NCBI RefSeq assembly: GCF_002834235.1
Contig: NZ_NNBY01000035.1
Span: 62,001-126,000, forward strand
Direction: 5' to 3'
From: Ruminococcus bromii
GTDB lineage: Bacteria; Bacillota; Clostridia; Oscillospirales; Acutalibacteraceae
DNA length: 64,000 nt
The notes beneath the pieces are model-generated. The model ran no database searches and was not told where the DNA came from. It worked only from the letters and a program-made list of their open reading frames with translations. Shown here in pieces: positions 43,401 to 51,794 of this stretch. Both the position numbers and the translations under genes were made by a program. Each line of letters begins with the position of its first letter. The first letter of the stretch is position 1.

Positions 43401-44501
43401 AATATCGGGAGCTTTGATTCCGTAAGGCTCAAGCACCTTGTTAAGCTCGTCAATCTGCTGTTGAAGTGCCTTGTATTCCTCGCTGTCGGGCAGTGCATCA
43501 TTCATTTTCCGAACAATTTCCTGATACTGTTCGTTGAATTTTGAAAGCTGTTCAAGTTTTTGCGTAAGCTGTGACTGCTCGGAAGTCAGCTCATCATAGG
43601 TCGTTTTCAGTTCAAGCAAACCCTGATAAGCGGTTTCGAGCAAAGTCTTTGTTGAAGTAAGGCTTGCCTTTCGGTCAAGCAACTGCATCTTTGCCGACAA
43701 AAGCTGTGTTTTACCGCTTTCAGCCTTGTTCTGTGCATCGGCAAGCTGTTTTGAAACAGCCTCCTGCTGTGAGTTGATTTGCTCAATTGAAGATGAAACT
43801 GTACCCTGACCGTCCTTGGCTTTGACGATATTATCCTGCAATTCCTTTTTAGCTTTGGCAATTTTGTCCTCCGCATCACCAAATTGATTATCGAGTGCAG
43901 CGGAAATCTTCTTATTAAGCTTGTCAAGCTTATCCTGTGAAAGTACGACATTTTCCTGTTCCGTAACAATGCCCTTGTCAGAAACAGAGGCAACACCGTC
44001 AATGCCTTCAAGTTCATTCAAAAGTTCGTTTGTGACATAATCCGAAAGCTCTGTTTGCGACTTGCCTTCAAAGTCAACCGCCGTCATTGCAACAGGGAGA
44101 ATGTTCGGGTTGATTTTGATGAGGTACGGTGTTCCGACTCCGTCAGGCCAATTGCCCTTGATTGTGTCAAGGCTTGAACGCATATCAACAGTTGCGCTGT
44201 CCATATTTGTGCCGTCCTCAAATTCAATCATCAAAAGAGAATAGTTGTCCGATGAGGTAGAGGTGATCTCCTTAACACCGTCAATTGCCGACATCGACTG
44301 TTCAAGAGGCTTTGAAACCGTTGTTTCAACCGCCTCGGGCGTCTGACCTGCGTAGGTGGTCATGATAACGGCATAGGGAAAGTCCATATTCGGTAAAAGG
44401 TCGGGCGTCATCTTAAAAAATGACACTATACCGAGAACCAGAACAAGTACAACCGCAACCAATACCGTCATCGGTTTTTTTACGCTGATTTTAGATAACA
44501 T
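40464..44501 (-). CDS. RND-family efflux permease with long coiled-coil insert
   Basis: A 1345-residue protein of the AcrB/SwrC (HAE1) type: first helix at 10-30, then the porter domain, and later the marks of the family GLAIGVGMLVDNSVVVIENI (Asp pair in helix 4), LAGMMVNNGIVL-like VMLCGIIVNNGIVLVDYI, and FMTLYIVPVIYDLF near the end. Normal members are 1030-1070 residues. The extra length is a Gln/Ser/Leu-rich coiled coil from about residue 197 to 505, inserted in the first extracytoplasmic porter region. No membrane-fusion protein gene is near, and Firmicutes lack an outer membrane, so the insert may replace an adaptor or reach into the wall. The TetR gene upstream is its likely regulator. 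Confidence 0.9.
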   Translation of the reverse strand: MLSKISVKKPMTVLVAVVLVLVLGIVSFFKMTPDLLPNMDFPYAVIMTTYAGQTPEAVETTVSKPLEQSMSAIDGVKEITSTSSDNYSLLMIEFEDGTNMDSATVDMRSSLDTIKGNWPDGVGTPYLIKINPNILPVAMTAVDFEGKSQTELSDYVTNELLNELEGIDGVASVSDKGIVTEQENVVLSQDKLDKLNKKISAALDNQFGDAEDKIAKAKKELQDNIVKAKDGQGTVSSSIEQINSQQEAVSKQLADAQNKAESGKTQLLSAKMQLLDRKASLTSTKTLLETAYQGLLELKTTYDELTSEQSQLTQKLEQLSKFNEQYQEIVRKMNDALPDSEEYKALQQQIDELNKVLEPYGIKAPDIAKTMQTVQNSINKSAEALQNVEISLKKLGTSGDAINSALSEMSEKISQINSGIAQLDNAISGLDDKSVSVDSALALISQQQSSADFKMSSAMSTLTSKQSELNSALTQLSSAEKQIETSEKELADKKKEAKSKADVSNTVTLDTISSILTAQNFSMPAGYVTDDDNNKFMVRVGDKVNDEKEMKSLVLFDTGIDGIGVIHLEDVADVFVADNSDETFARINGNPGIVLSFSKSSNTASSTVCENINAKLDSLSKEVDGLHFTSLYNEGDYINLVINNVLQNLLMGAVLAIIILFLFLRDIKPTLIVACSIPISVVFAIVLMYFSGVTLNMISLSGLAIGVGMLVDNSVVVIENIYRLRSMGVSPIKAALNGARQVAGAITASTLTTVCVFLPIVFVEGITRQLFVDLALTVTYSLLASLIVALTLVPAMGQRMLRKMKPNSAPKDGKIKKAYERSLRFVLKHKVPAILVAVALLFTSAGLCLMRGFSFMPDMSSTQIQVSLKLDDNATFEETVKEGEKLNDLLSKYDQFETVGVMAGNSSSLMGLTGGSSSNDAGSLMAYAVLKDDFTKQSGEISKKIEKDLESLDGEAAVSGGTSSSMSSLMGDGSVQITLYGDDLDTLKSTAEDIGKTLEKVKGVASVDNGIGAVSPEIKVTVDKSKAAEKGLTVAQVYQQVAAAISTEKTAATLTNDDGNDMNVVVVKDNSETVTPKNLRDIDISYKDSSGNEKTVKLSSVSDISKSETMDKISRENQKRYLTISAEVKDGYTLTSVSNNVKSAMNDYKLPKSCSIDYAGTDEMTMEAVSQLMLMLLLGIILIYLIMVAQFQSLKSPFIIMFTIPLAFTGGFLALLITGFDISVVSLVGFVMLCGIIVNNGIVLVDYINKLRIDGKERIESIVEAGKTRMRPILITALTTVLGLVVMALGIGTGAEMMQPIAIVCIGGLLYATFMTLYIVPVIYDLFNKKELKKVSDEDLEFIDE

Positions 44502-44596
44502 TGATTACTCCTTTGTTTGTGCTTTTATCTATGAGTATATTTCATATTAAATGCAATTTCTACCAACTTAGGTTTACATTTTCTGTTGAAATCGGT

Positions 44597-44610
44597 CGCA
44601 ACCGGTTGCG
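44597..44610. promoter_or_regulatory. 14-bp perfect palindrome between the TetR and RND genes
   Basis: CGCAACCGGTTGCG, alone in A+T-rich sequence 96 bp before the RND start. It may be a protein-binding site or a weak hairpin after the TetR gene; no T-run follows. Confidence 0.4.
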
Positions 44611-44622
44611 TGAATATTAAAC

Positions 44623-45237
44623 TTAATCTGCAATTGCACCTGTTTTGATAATTTCAAGTTTTCTGTGATACTCCCTGTGAACCTCGTCAAAAGGTTTTCC
44701 TATTACAAAAACATTGAACACGGCATTCTTCAGCACCTGAGTGAGAATCTGTGAAAGACACTTCACATCTTCATCTGAAGTATATTTAAGGTTACTTCTG
44801 TCAAAATTGTTTGTAACGCTGACAAGCTCTGCAACGCCCTTGAAACGGTTGATAAAATATTCCGAAACAAGACTGTCATTTGCCTTTATATTTTTGATGA
44901 GATTCTTCATAATGATACTTTGTTTTGCATCCTTTGAACATTCGCATAGAATTTCAAAAAGCAAATCATAAGTTACAAATATGTCGCCGTGAGTGCGAGA
45001 GATAACCTCTGTGGCTTTTTTAAGCGAAAAGTCAATAAATGAGCGTGTCATAACCTCCACAAGGTCAACCTTATCGTCAAAGTACTGATAAAAACTGCCT
45101 CTCGAAATGTTTGCGTTCTTTATAATATTGTTTATGCTGACTCTCTCTCCCGACGAACCGGCAAATTCATTGAATATTGCGTCCGTGATTCTCTGACGCT
45201 TTTCTTCGGGAAGATTATAAAAGGTGTTTTTAATCAT
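44623..45237 (-). CDS. TetR-family regulator of the RND transporter
   Basis: A 204-residue protein from the ATG at 45237, with GGAGG seven bases before it; longer readings would pass through the operator. The helix-turn-helix is RITDAIFNEFAGSSGERVSI, then IKNANISRGSFYQYFDDKVDLVEVM (to about residue 57). The C-terminal domain is a generic ligand pocket. A 30-bp dyad covers the start of its own transcript. The RND gene follows 121 bases on, so it likely represses itself and the pump. Confidence 0.9.
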   Translation of the reverse strand: MIKNTFYNLPEEKRQRITDAIFNEFAGSSGERVSINNIIKNANISRGSFYQYFDDKVDLVEVMTRSFIDFSLKKATEVISRTHGDIFVTYDLLFEILCECSKDAKQSIIMKNLIKNIKANDSLVSEYFINRFKGVAELVSVTNNFDRSNLKYTSDEDVKCLSQILTQVLKNAVFNVFVIGKPFDEVHREYHRKLEIIKTGAIAD

Positions 45238-45258
45238 AAAAAATCCTCCAAAATAAAT

Positions 45259-45318
45259 GTGACAGGCAGTCATATGACAACCTGTCACAATTTTAACATC
45301 GTTTATTTATTGTGTCAA
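45259..45318 (-). promoter_or_regulatory. TetR gene promoter with 30-bp dyad operator
   Basis: Minus strand TTGACA (45313-45318), 17 bp, TAAAAT (45290-45295). Immediately downstream is a dyad with outer arms GTGACAGG/CCTGTCAC (45259-45266, 45281-45288) and an inner perfect palindrome GTCATATGAC, all on one axis. It covers the expected transcription start, the classic place for TetR self-repression. Confidence 0.75.
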
Positions 45319-45381
45319 TTAAATGTGTTTTAGATTTTGCACATATACGATCAAAAATCTTTGTGCATATTAACAACAAAA

Positions 45382-45852
45382 TTAAGCTTTGCCTTTAAAT
45401 TTTTCAAAAAGTCCTTTGCATCCGCTGTAAATATCGTTGTATGCCTGCTCAAAATCACCGCTGTACCACGGATCCGATACATCACGATTCATACCTGCAA
45501 AGCTCATCATCTTGCAAACCTTTCCGTCTTTGTCATCGCCGAAAATTCGCATAGTGTTTCTGATATTATTAGAGTCCATGCAGATGAAACAATCGTACTT
45601 GTCATAGTCGGATTTTTTGAGCTGAACAGCCCTCTTGCCGTCACAACCGATTCCGTGTTTTGCAAGCTCACGCTTAGCCGGCGGATAAACAGGATTCCCA
45701 ATCCCGTTCCATATCTCCTCCGTACTCGTAGCAGATGATTTAATCACAAACCTGTCAGCAATCTCGCCCTTCTTAACCATGTCCCTAAATATAAACTCCG
45801 CCATAGGCGACCGACAAATATTCCCATGGCACACAAACATTATTTTAATCAA
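45382..45852 (-). CDS. Low-molecular-weight protein tyrosine phosphatase
   Basis: A 156-residue protein from a TTG at 45852 with GGGAGG nine bases upstream. The P-loop VCHGNICRSP has nucleophile Cys8 and Arg14; the general-acid Asp is in SDPWYSGDF near residue 127, followed by the usual Tyr-bearing helix. It dephosphorylates phosphotyrosine or related phosphates in the cytoplasm. In Firmicutes such enzymes often counter the tyrosine kinase of capsule synthesis. It lies 1 kb before the capsule locus but on the other strand, so a link is only suggestive. Confidence 0.94.
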   Translation of the reverse strand: MIKIMFVCHGNICRSPMAEFIFRDMVKKGEIADRFVIKSSATSTEEIWNGIGNPVYPPAKRELAKHGIGCDGKRAVQLKKSDYDKYDCFICMDSNNIRNTMRIFGDDKDGKVCKMMSFAGMNRDVSDPWYSGDFEQAYNDIYSGCKGLFEKFKGKA

Positions 45853-46003
45853 AGTACAATTCCTCCCGATTTGCCGTAATATGCCGCTATAAATTTTGCA
45901 ATATCTATATTTGAATATGCTATTTTGTGCGTTGCTGTATTTTCACTATTCATCTATATGTTCCCCTCAAAATGATTTTGAATTGTCGCTATAATATGCA
46001 ATT

Positions 46004-46387
46004 TTACCTGTTAACCGAAAATTTCTTTCCAATTTGACGATATTTCAGCATTTCGTATTTATCAAGACTATCATCATCAAATTCAAAAAAGTAAAGATAT
46101 TCTGCAAGAATTTCCTGTTCAAGAGCAGGGGCTTCTGAGCCGTCATCGTAAATATCGTCCTGATTAAACACACAAAAATACTTTCACTTAAAATTCATAT
46201 TTTCAACAAATGACAGAAAATCTTCCTCGCTCACAGGCTCGTTCTGGCTGTTGTAAATTTTAAGAAGTTTGCCGATTTCGATAACTCCGTAAAGATTTGC
46301 TGCAGCCGCAAAATATCTGTATAAAAGGTCTTGTGTTTCCTTTGAAAGTGTGCATTCTAATGAAAGTGTTCATTCTGAAATTTTCAT
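46004..46387 (-). pseudogene. Decayed YecA/SEC-C-like protein gene
   Basis: An ATG at 46387 with GAGGTAG eight to nine bases upstream begins MKISE, then meets an in-frame TGA; the frame goes on through TLSKETQDLLYRYFAAAANL, YGVIEIGKLLKIYN and SEEDFLSFVENMNFK to a second in-frame TGA (46184-46186), then KYFCVFNQDDIYDDGSEAP to a stop at 46004. The first stop lies in an imperfect duplication (GAATGMACACTTTCA twice). The protein resembles the N-terminal part of gut Firmicute YecA/SEC-C-type proteins, which are longer, so the 3' end is also gone. Other genes here use TGA as stop, so recoding is unlikely. Confidence 0.65.
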
Positions 46388-46820
46388 GTGTCTACCTCAA
46401 ACTATATCGTACTCTGACTTATATTGTCAGTTTATCATAATTAATCCCACATTTCAACAAGTCTGTGAACAATTTCAGATACTTGCCAGATGGTTAACTC
46501 CTGAAAGACAGTTGCAGAGTGGTTTAGCACTGTGTATATGTAAGCTTTCAGGTTGCCGTGCAGAGGATCGCTGTGCAGTAAATATAGCGGATTATATAGT
46601 GTCTTTTCACCTAAAATAAGCCATAGATTTCTCGCTCTGCTTTGCGGTGTTTTATTATATTTTGTGACAAATTTTGCATAAAATAACCAGAATAGACTAT
46701 ATTTGATTATCACTTTAGTGAAAATAAATCATATATATGGCAAAAATCTTGCGTAATTGTTCCTATATTTTGTTAAAAAGCACTTTTTTTCAATTGTTTT
46801 TTCCATATTCTCCTCTTTTA
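46388..46820. other. Non-coding gap before the capsule locus
   Basis: 433 bases, A+T-rich. Short open frames on both strands overlap here (about 90 codons each) but lack ribosome sites and protein-like composition. I see no RNA gene, only the approach to the capsule promoter. Confidence 0.5.
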
Positions 46821-46849
46821 TTGCTTATTGATGCTTTCTGTGGTATAAT
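46821..46849 (+). promoter_or_regulatory. Promoter of the capsule/exopolysaccharide operon
   Basis: TTGCTT (46821-46826), 17 bp, perfect TATAAT (46844-46849), 48 bp before the first gene. Confidence 0.7.
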
Positions 46850-46897
46850 TTTATAGATATATTGCGTAAGTTAGTTTTGGGTTGAGGAGTATTAAAT

Positions 46898-47527
46898 ATG
46901 AAAGACAGAAAAATGTCGTTTTATAACAGAATTGTGAAAAGAATACTTGATATTATCTGTTCACTTGCAGCGATAGTGTGTCTGTCAGTACTTTACCTTC
47001 CGATATGTGCCATAATAAAATGCACGAGCGAAGGTTCTGTTTTTTTTAGGCAGAAAAGAATAGGAAAAAATAAAAAATATTTCAATATTCTGAAATTCCG
47101 CACAATGAGAATTGATACTCCCAAGGATTGTCCTACACATCTTCTTAAAAATCCTGAACAGTATATAACTAAGGTGGGTGCGTTTTTAAGAAAGACAAGT
47201 CTTGACGAATTGCCTCAGATTTTTAATATTTTTAAGGGCGATATGTCGGTTATCGGTCCAAGACCTGCACTTTGGAATCAGGATGATTTGATTTCTGAAA
47301 GAGATGAGTACGGTATAAATGATTTAAAACCCGGCTTGACGGGTTGGGCGCAGATTAACGGCAGAGATGAGCTTCCTATCCCTGAAAAAGTTCAGATGGA
47401 TAAGATTTATCGTGATAATGTCAGTTTTGTCTTTGATGTAAAATGTTTTTTTATGACAGTTGTGAGTGTGTTTAAGCATGATGGTGTAGTTGAGGGCGGA
47501 ACAGGAGCAATTTCAGATGAAGAATAA
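46898..47527 (+). CDS. Initiating undecaprenyl-phosphate sugar phosphotransferase
   Basis: A 209-residue small-type bacterial sugar transferase (PF02397): one N-terminal membrane helix (about 18-42), then FFRQKRIGKNKKYFNILKFRTM, the catalytic region KTSLDELPQIFNIFKGDMSVIGPRP, and LKPGLTGWAQINGR. It moves a sugar-1-phosphate from a UDP-sugar to undecaprenyl phosphate, the first step of repeat-unit building at the inner membrane. GAGGAG precedes the ATG. It is first in the operon and overlaps the next gene by 11 bases. Confidence 0.95.
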   Translation: MKDRKMSFYNRIVKRILDIICSLAAIVCLSVLYLPICAIIKCTSEGSVFFRQKRIGKNKKYFNILKFRTMRIDTPKDCPTHLLKNPEQYITKVGAFLRKTSLDELPQIFNIFKGDMSVIGPRPALWNQDDLISERDEYGINDLKPGLTGWAQINGRDELPIPEKVQMDKIYRDNVSFVFDVKCFFMTVVSVFKHDGVVEGGTGAISDEE

Positions 47528-48608
47528 TCGTAAAAAAGTTATGATTCTTACCAATCATTCTTATATGCTGTATCGTTTCAGAAAAGAATTGATTGAAGAA
47601 CTTATGAAAAATTATGATGTTGTTCTTAGTATGCCTTTTGTAGGACATCATGAGGATTTCATCAATATGGGATTGCGTTGTATTGAAACTAAGATGGAGC
47701 GCAGAGGGGTTAATCCGATTCACGATTTTTCACTTATGAAATTTTATAAAAAAATATTACAGGAAGAAAACCCTGATTTGGTAATTACATACTCTATCAA
47801 ACCAAATGTTTACGGTGGATTGATGTGTGAAAAGTTAAATATTCCGTTTTATGCGAATGTTCAGGGATTAGGAACGGCGTTTCAAAAGCCCGGACTTGCT
47901 CAGTTTGCGACAGTTCTTTATAAAACAGCATTTAAAAAGGTAAAAACGGTATTTTTTGAAAATCAGGTTAATGCAGATGAATTTGTTGACAGAAAGATTA
48001 TTTCTGTCGAGAAAGAAACTATTTTGAACGGCGCAGGAATCAATCTTGAAATTTATGATTACAAGCCTTACCCGAAAAGTGATCCGCCGCATTTTTTGTA
48101 TCTTGGCAGAATCATGAAGGAAAAGGGCATGGATGAATTGTTTTCTGCGGCTGAGAAACTTCACGATGACGGCTATAAATTTGTACTTGACCTTGTAGGC
48201 TTTTTTGAAGATGAATACAAGGAAAGAGTTGAGTTACTTGAAAGTAAGGGCGTTGTAAAATTCCATGGATTTCAGGAAGAACCAAGACCTTACTATGCGA
48301 CCGCCGATTGTGTTGTAATGCCAAGCTATCACGAGGGTATGAGTAATGTAAATCTCGAAGCTTCGGCAACAGGCAGACCTGTCATCACCACAGATATTCC
48401 AGGCTGCAGAGAGTCGGTGGAAAATGAATATACAGGCTGGCTTTGTGAACCTAAAAGCGTTGACAGCCTTTATGAAAAAATGAAAGCTTTTCTTGAAACA
48501 GATATTTCAAAACGAGAAGTTATGGGTAAATACGCCCGACAAAAAATGGTGGACGAATTTGATAAAAAAATCGTTGTAAACGATACAGTAAAGGCTTTAG
48601 GCTTGTAA
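47517..48608 (+). CDS. GT4-family glycosyltransferase
   Basis: A 363-residue GT-B enzyme. The ATG at 47517 (AGGAG ten bases upstream) overlaps the end of the initiating transferase gene. N-terminal half: KKVMILTNHSYMLYRFRKEL and YSIKPNVYGG; C-terminal nucleotide-sugar half: FLYLGRIMKEKGMDELF and the E-x7-E motif in HEGMSNVNLEASATGRPV. It resembles the WbtD/CapM-like enzymes that add the second sugar of the repeat unit. Sugar unknown. Confidence 0.92.
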   Translation: MKNNRKKVMILTNHSYMLYRFRKELIEELMKNYDVVLSMPFVGHHEDFINMGLRCIETKMERRGVNPIHDFSLMKFYKKILQEENPDLVITYSIKPNVYGGLMCEKLNIPFYANVQGLGTAFQKPGLAQFATVLYKTAFKKVKTVFFENQVNADEFVDRKIISVEKETILNGAGINLEIYDYKPYPKSDPPHFLYLGRIMKEKGMDELFSAAEKLHDDGYKFVLDLVGFFEDEYKERVELLESKGVVKFHGFQEEPRPYYATADCVVMPSYHEGMSNVNLEASATGRPVITTDIPGCRESVENEYTGWLCEPKSVDSLYEKMKAFLETDISKREVMGKYARQKMVDEFDKKIVVNDTVKALGL

Positions 48609-48636
48609 TTAATATAGATTTTTCAGGTGTGATTTA

Positions 48637-49788
48637 ATGATAATTTACTGGTCCATGATACTTTGGATTTTTTTGATATATATTTTGTATGATATCACTC
48701 ATAAAGAAGAGATAGCGCTTACCGATTATAATTTACAACAGGGAATACAAAGAAGAGTTCCGTGGGCGTATGCTTTTTTAGTTTTCGGTTATTTCATATT
48801 TTGGGCATCAATGAGGCACTATGTTGCCGATACAACCGCATATGTTGCAGCTTTTAATAACTATTCAACAAACTTTTCGGAAGAGTTTTCAAAATTGAAT
48901 TGGGATCCATGGTCTTCCGAGGGCAAGGGAGTTCTCTTTAATGCATACAGCATTTTCTTTAAGTGTTTTATCTCGGATAATTACACACTTTGGCTGAGTT
49001 CAATTGCGATTTTCTCCGGTGTGTGTGTAATGATAACATTGAGAAAATATTGCATGAATGCAGATTTCTTTTTGGCTTCGTTTTTGTTTTTGGCATTCCT
49101 GTGTTATTCGGGTTATATGCTCAACGGAATGAGGCAGTTTATTTGTGTTGCCGTGTCATTTTTGTGCTGTGATTTTATTATTACCGGCAAGTTTTTTAAA
49201 TTCTTGACTATGGTAGCAATTTTGATATTTATCCATTCTACGGCAATTTTCTTAATACCGATTTACTTTATTGCCAGGTTAAAACCTTGGAGCAAGTCAG
49301 TTTGGCTTTTTATTTTTGCGATGGTATTGATTACTGTTTTTGCCGAGCCGTTTTTTGACAAGGTTGATGAATTTGCTCAAGGCACATCTTATGAAAATGA
49401 TATAAGTACATATTTTGAAGAAGATGACGGCGTTAATCCGTTGAGAGTTTTATTCTATGCTGTTCCACCCGTTGCGGCTTTTGCTTATCGGGAAAAGTTA
49501 AGCAAATATTACGAAAAAATGCCTGTGCTTTCTTTGTGCGTAAACTTATCTGTGTTTACGGCATCAGTTTATCTTGTAGGTATGGTTACCAGCGGTATCT
49601 TTATCGGTAGGCTCCCGATTTACAGTGAATTGTACGATTTAATTTTGATTCCTGTTTTGTTAAGGATATGTTTTAGTGAAAATAATAGGAAATATGTATA
49701 TTTGGGATATGTTGCAGTTTTATTGCTCTATTATTATTTAACAGGACCGACATATTACCATAGCGATTACTTTGGTTCGCTCTTTTGA
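48637..49788 (+). CDS. EpsG/Wzy-like polysaccharide polymerase
   Basis: A 383-residue membrane protein with ten or more hydrophobic helices. RHYVADTTAYVAAFNNY matches the conserved R-x-x-x-D-T-x-x-Y segment of EpsG proteins, and GYMLNGMRQFICVAVSF matches their second conserved loop (N-G-x-R-Q). A long outer loop lies at about 250-275. It should join repeat units on the outer side of the membrane (Wzx/Wzy route). A 135-base A+T-rich gap follows. Confidence 0.88.
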   Translation: MIIYWSMILWIFLIYILYDITHKEEIALTDYNLQQGIQRRVPWAYAFLVFGYFIFWASMRHYVADTTAYVAAFNNYSTNFSEEFSKLNWDPWSSEGKGVLFNAYSIFFKCFISDNYTLWLSSIAIFSGVCVMITLRKYCMNADFFLASFLFLAFLCYSGYMLNGMRQFICVAVSFLCCDFIITGKFFKFLTMVAILIFIHSTAIFLIPIYFIARLKPWSKSVWLFIFAMVLITVFAEPFFDKVDEFAQGTSYENDISTYFEEDDGVNPLRVLFYAVPPVAAFAYREKLSKYYEKMPVLSLCVNLSVFTASVYLVGMVTSGIFIGRLPIYSELYDLILIPVLLRICFSENNRKYVYLGYVAVLLLYYYLTGPTYYHSDYFGSLF

Positions 49789-49923
49789 TTAAATTTATAG
49801 GCATACATAAATTGAAGTATTAAATTTAAATGTGATGTGACTTAAAATAATTGGAGTAAAAGTGGTTTTTATGTTTTTATGAAATTATAGGATTTAAGAT
49901 ATTGCTTTTTATTTGGAGAAATT

Positions 49924-50892
49924 ATGAAAATTAGTATTATTATTCCTGTTTACAATGTTTTAGATTTTATTTCTGAATGTGTTAATAGTGTTCTAAATCA
50001 AACATATAAAAACTTTGAGATACTTTTGGTTGATGATGGTTCTACGGATGGTAGCTCACAGTTATGTGATGAATTTGGCAATAAGGACAACAGAATTCGT
50101 GTTTATCACAAGAAAAACGGTGGTTTATCAGACGCACGCAATTACGGTATTTGTAGGGCGACAGGTGATTATATAATATTTTTAGATTCTGATGATTTTT
50201 GGGACGATTTAGATGCATTAAAGCGTTTGGTAGAAAGACTTTTGTTGACTAATCCTGATGTTTTAAGCTATTCATATAAGAAATATTACAAAAGTACTAA
50301 TTTGACGGTTAATTTATTTGATAATATAGAAGATATGCCGCTTTCTTGCAGTAATAAACTAAAGCAGGCGGACTATATGACCTCGAAATTTTTGTTTATT
50401 GCTTCGGCTTGTAATAAGATTATTAGAACTTCTCTATTTGATGATGCATTGTATTTTAAAAGTGGTGTTGTATCGGAAGATATTGAGTGGTGTGCCAAAT
50501 TGTTGGATAAGTCAAAATCCTTGGATTTTATTTGTGAGAATTTTTATTGCTATAGGCAGCGTGAAGGTTCAATAACACATTCAATCAGCAAAAAATCATG
50601 CGATGACTTAACACATAATATTTTGCAATGCATTGATATAGCTGAAAACAATTCGGATATGAAGGAGTATATTTACAGATATACTGCATATAGTTATGGA
50701 ACATTTTTTATAGTTCAATCATATTCAAAAATGTATCCGAAAGATGATGTAGAAATACTTTCAAAGTATAAGTGGTTACTATCGTACCATTGTAATAACA
50801 AAAAAATAAAGTTATTGCATATGCTGTGCAAAACTATTGGTTATAAACCACTTTGTAAGATGGTTAGGTTTACAAAAATCTGCAGAAGATAG
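49924..50892 (+). CDS. GT2-family glycosyltransferase
   Basis: A 322-residue GT-A enzyme: ISIIIPVYNVLDFISECVNS opening, nucleotide motif VDDGSTDGS (about 38-46), acceptor segment NGGLSDARNYG, and metal site FLDSDDFW (about 90). The C-terminal 120 residues are a variable helical part (CYRQREGSITHSIS is a common GT2 motif). From here the locus becomes markedly A+T-rich. Sugar and linkage unknown. Confidence 0.92.
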   Translation: MKISIIIPVYNVLDFISECVNSVLNQTYKNFEILLVDDGSTDGSSQLCDEFGNKDNRIRVYHKKNGGLSDARNYGICRATGDYIIFLDSDDFWDDLDALKRLVERLLLTNPDVLSYSYKKYYKSTNLTVNLFDNIEDMPLSCSNKLKQADYMTSKFLFIASACNKIIRTSLFDDALYFKSGVVSEDIEWCAKLLDKSKSLDFICENFYCYRQREGSITHSISKKSCDDLTHNILQCIDIAENNSDMKEYIYRYTAYSYGTFFIVQSYSKMYPKDDVEILSKYKWLLSYHCNNKKIKLLHMLCKTIGYKPLCKMVRFTKICRR

Positions 50893-50903
50893 GATGAATT
50901 ATT

Positions 50904-51794
50904 ATGGCTGAGAAAACACTTACGGTATTTACTCCTACATTTAATAGGAGAGAGCTTCTTACCAGATGTTATGAAAGTATGTGCAGACAAACAAATAAAG
51001 ATTTTGTGTGGATGATTGTTGATGACGGCTCTACTGATGATACTAAGAAATTTGCTGATGAGTGGAAAAAAAACAGTGATCTTGAGATAAGATATATCTA
51101 TAAGGATAATGGTGGACTACACACAGCATATAATGTGGCAATTGAAAACATAGATACTGAATTATGTGTATGTATTGATTCTGATGATTTTATGCCGGAT
51201 AATGCGGTAGAGTTGATATTGAATTTTTGGGATAAGTATGGTTCTGATGAATATGCCGGTATAGTAGGATTAGATTTTAATTTGGACGGTAAAGTGATAG
51301 GTGATCCATTACCTAACCAAAAAACCGTAAATTTAATTGATTTATTTATAGGTAAGTATGATATTGTAAATGGCGATAGAACCAATGTTATAAGGACAGA
51401 ACTGTATAAAACTGTTGCACCTATGAAAGTGTTCCCTAATGAGAAAAATTTTAATCCTCACTATATGCATCTTCAGATAAGTGACAATTATGATTTTTTG
51501 GTTCTTAATGAGAATTTAAGATTCGTGGACTATCAGTCTGACGGAATGACTAATTCTATGTTGAAACAATATAAAAGTAGTCCAAATAGTTTTGCTGAAA
51601 TAAGAAAATTATATTTGTCATTTAGTGGTACACCATTGAAATTCAAGATAAAACACAGTATACATTTAGTTTCCAGTTGTATTTTGGCACATAAATTATC
51701 GTTTGCATTTGATGAAAGTCCATATCCTATTATTTCGGCGCTAGTGTTGCCGTTGGGAGTTGCTTTGTCTGTTTTTGTGAGGTATAAGGGATGA
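50904..51794 (+). CDS. GT2-family glycosyltransferase
   Basis: A 296-residue enzyme of the branch that opens LTVFTPTFNRRELLTRCYES; nucleotide motif VDDGSTDDT and metal site CIDSDDFM. It differs from its GT2 neighbours in having DNGGLHTAYNVAIE and a long C-terminal part with YKTVAPMKVFPNEKNFNP, typical of capsule GT2 proteins that end near FVRYKG. It overlaps the next gene by four bases (ATGA). Confidence 0.92.
   Translation: MAEKTLTVFTPTFNRRELLTRCYESMCRQTNKDFVWMIVDDGSTDDTKKFADEWKKNSDLEIRYIYKDNGGLHTAYNVAIENIDTELCVCIDSDDFMPDNAVELILNFWDKYGSDEYAGIVGLDFNLDGKVIGDPLPNQKTVNLIDLFIGKYDIVNGDRTNVIRTELYKTVAPMKVFPNEKNFNPHYMHLQISDNYDFLVLNENLRFVDYQSDGMTNSMLKQYKSSPNSFAEIRKLYLSFSGTPLKFKIKHSIHLVSSCILAHKLSFAFDESPYPIISALVLPLGVALSVFVRYKG

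Noticed and set aside
46350..46713. Two overlapping open frames of about 90 codons on opposite strands
   Set aside because: Neither has a ribosome site or recognisable protein features; one is Trp/Leu-rich and the other Cys-rich as expected by chance.
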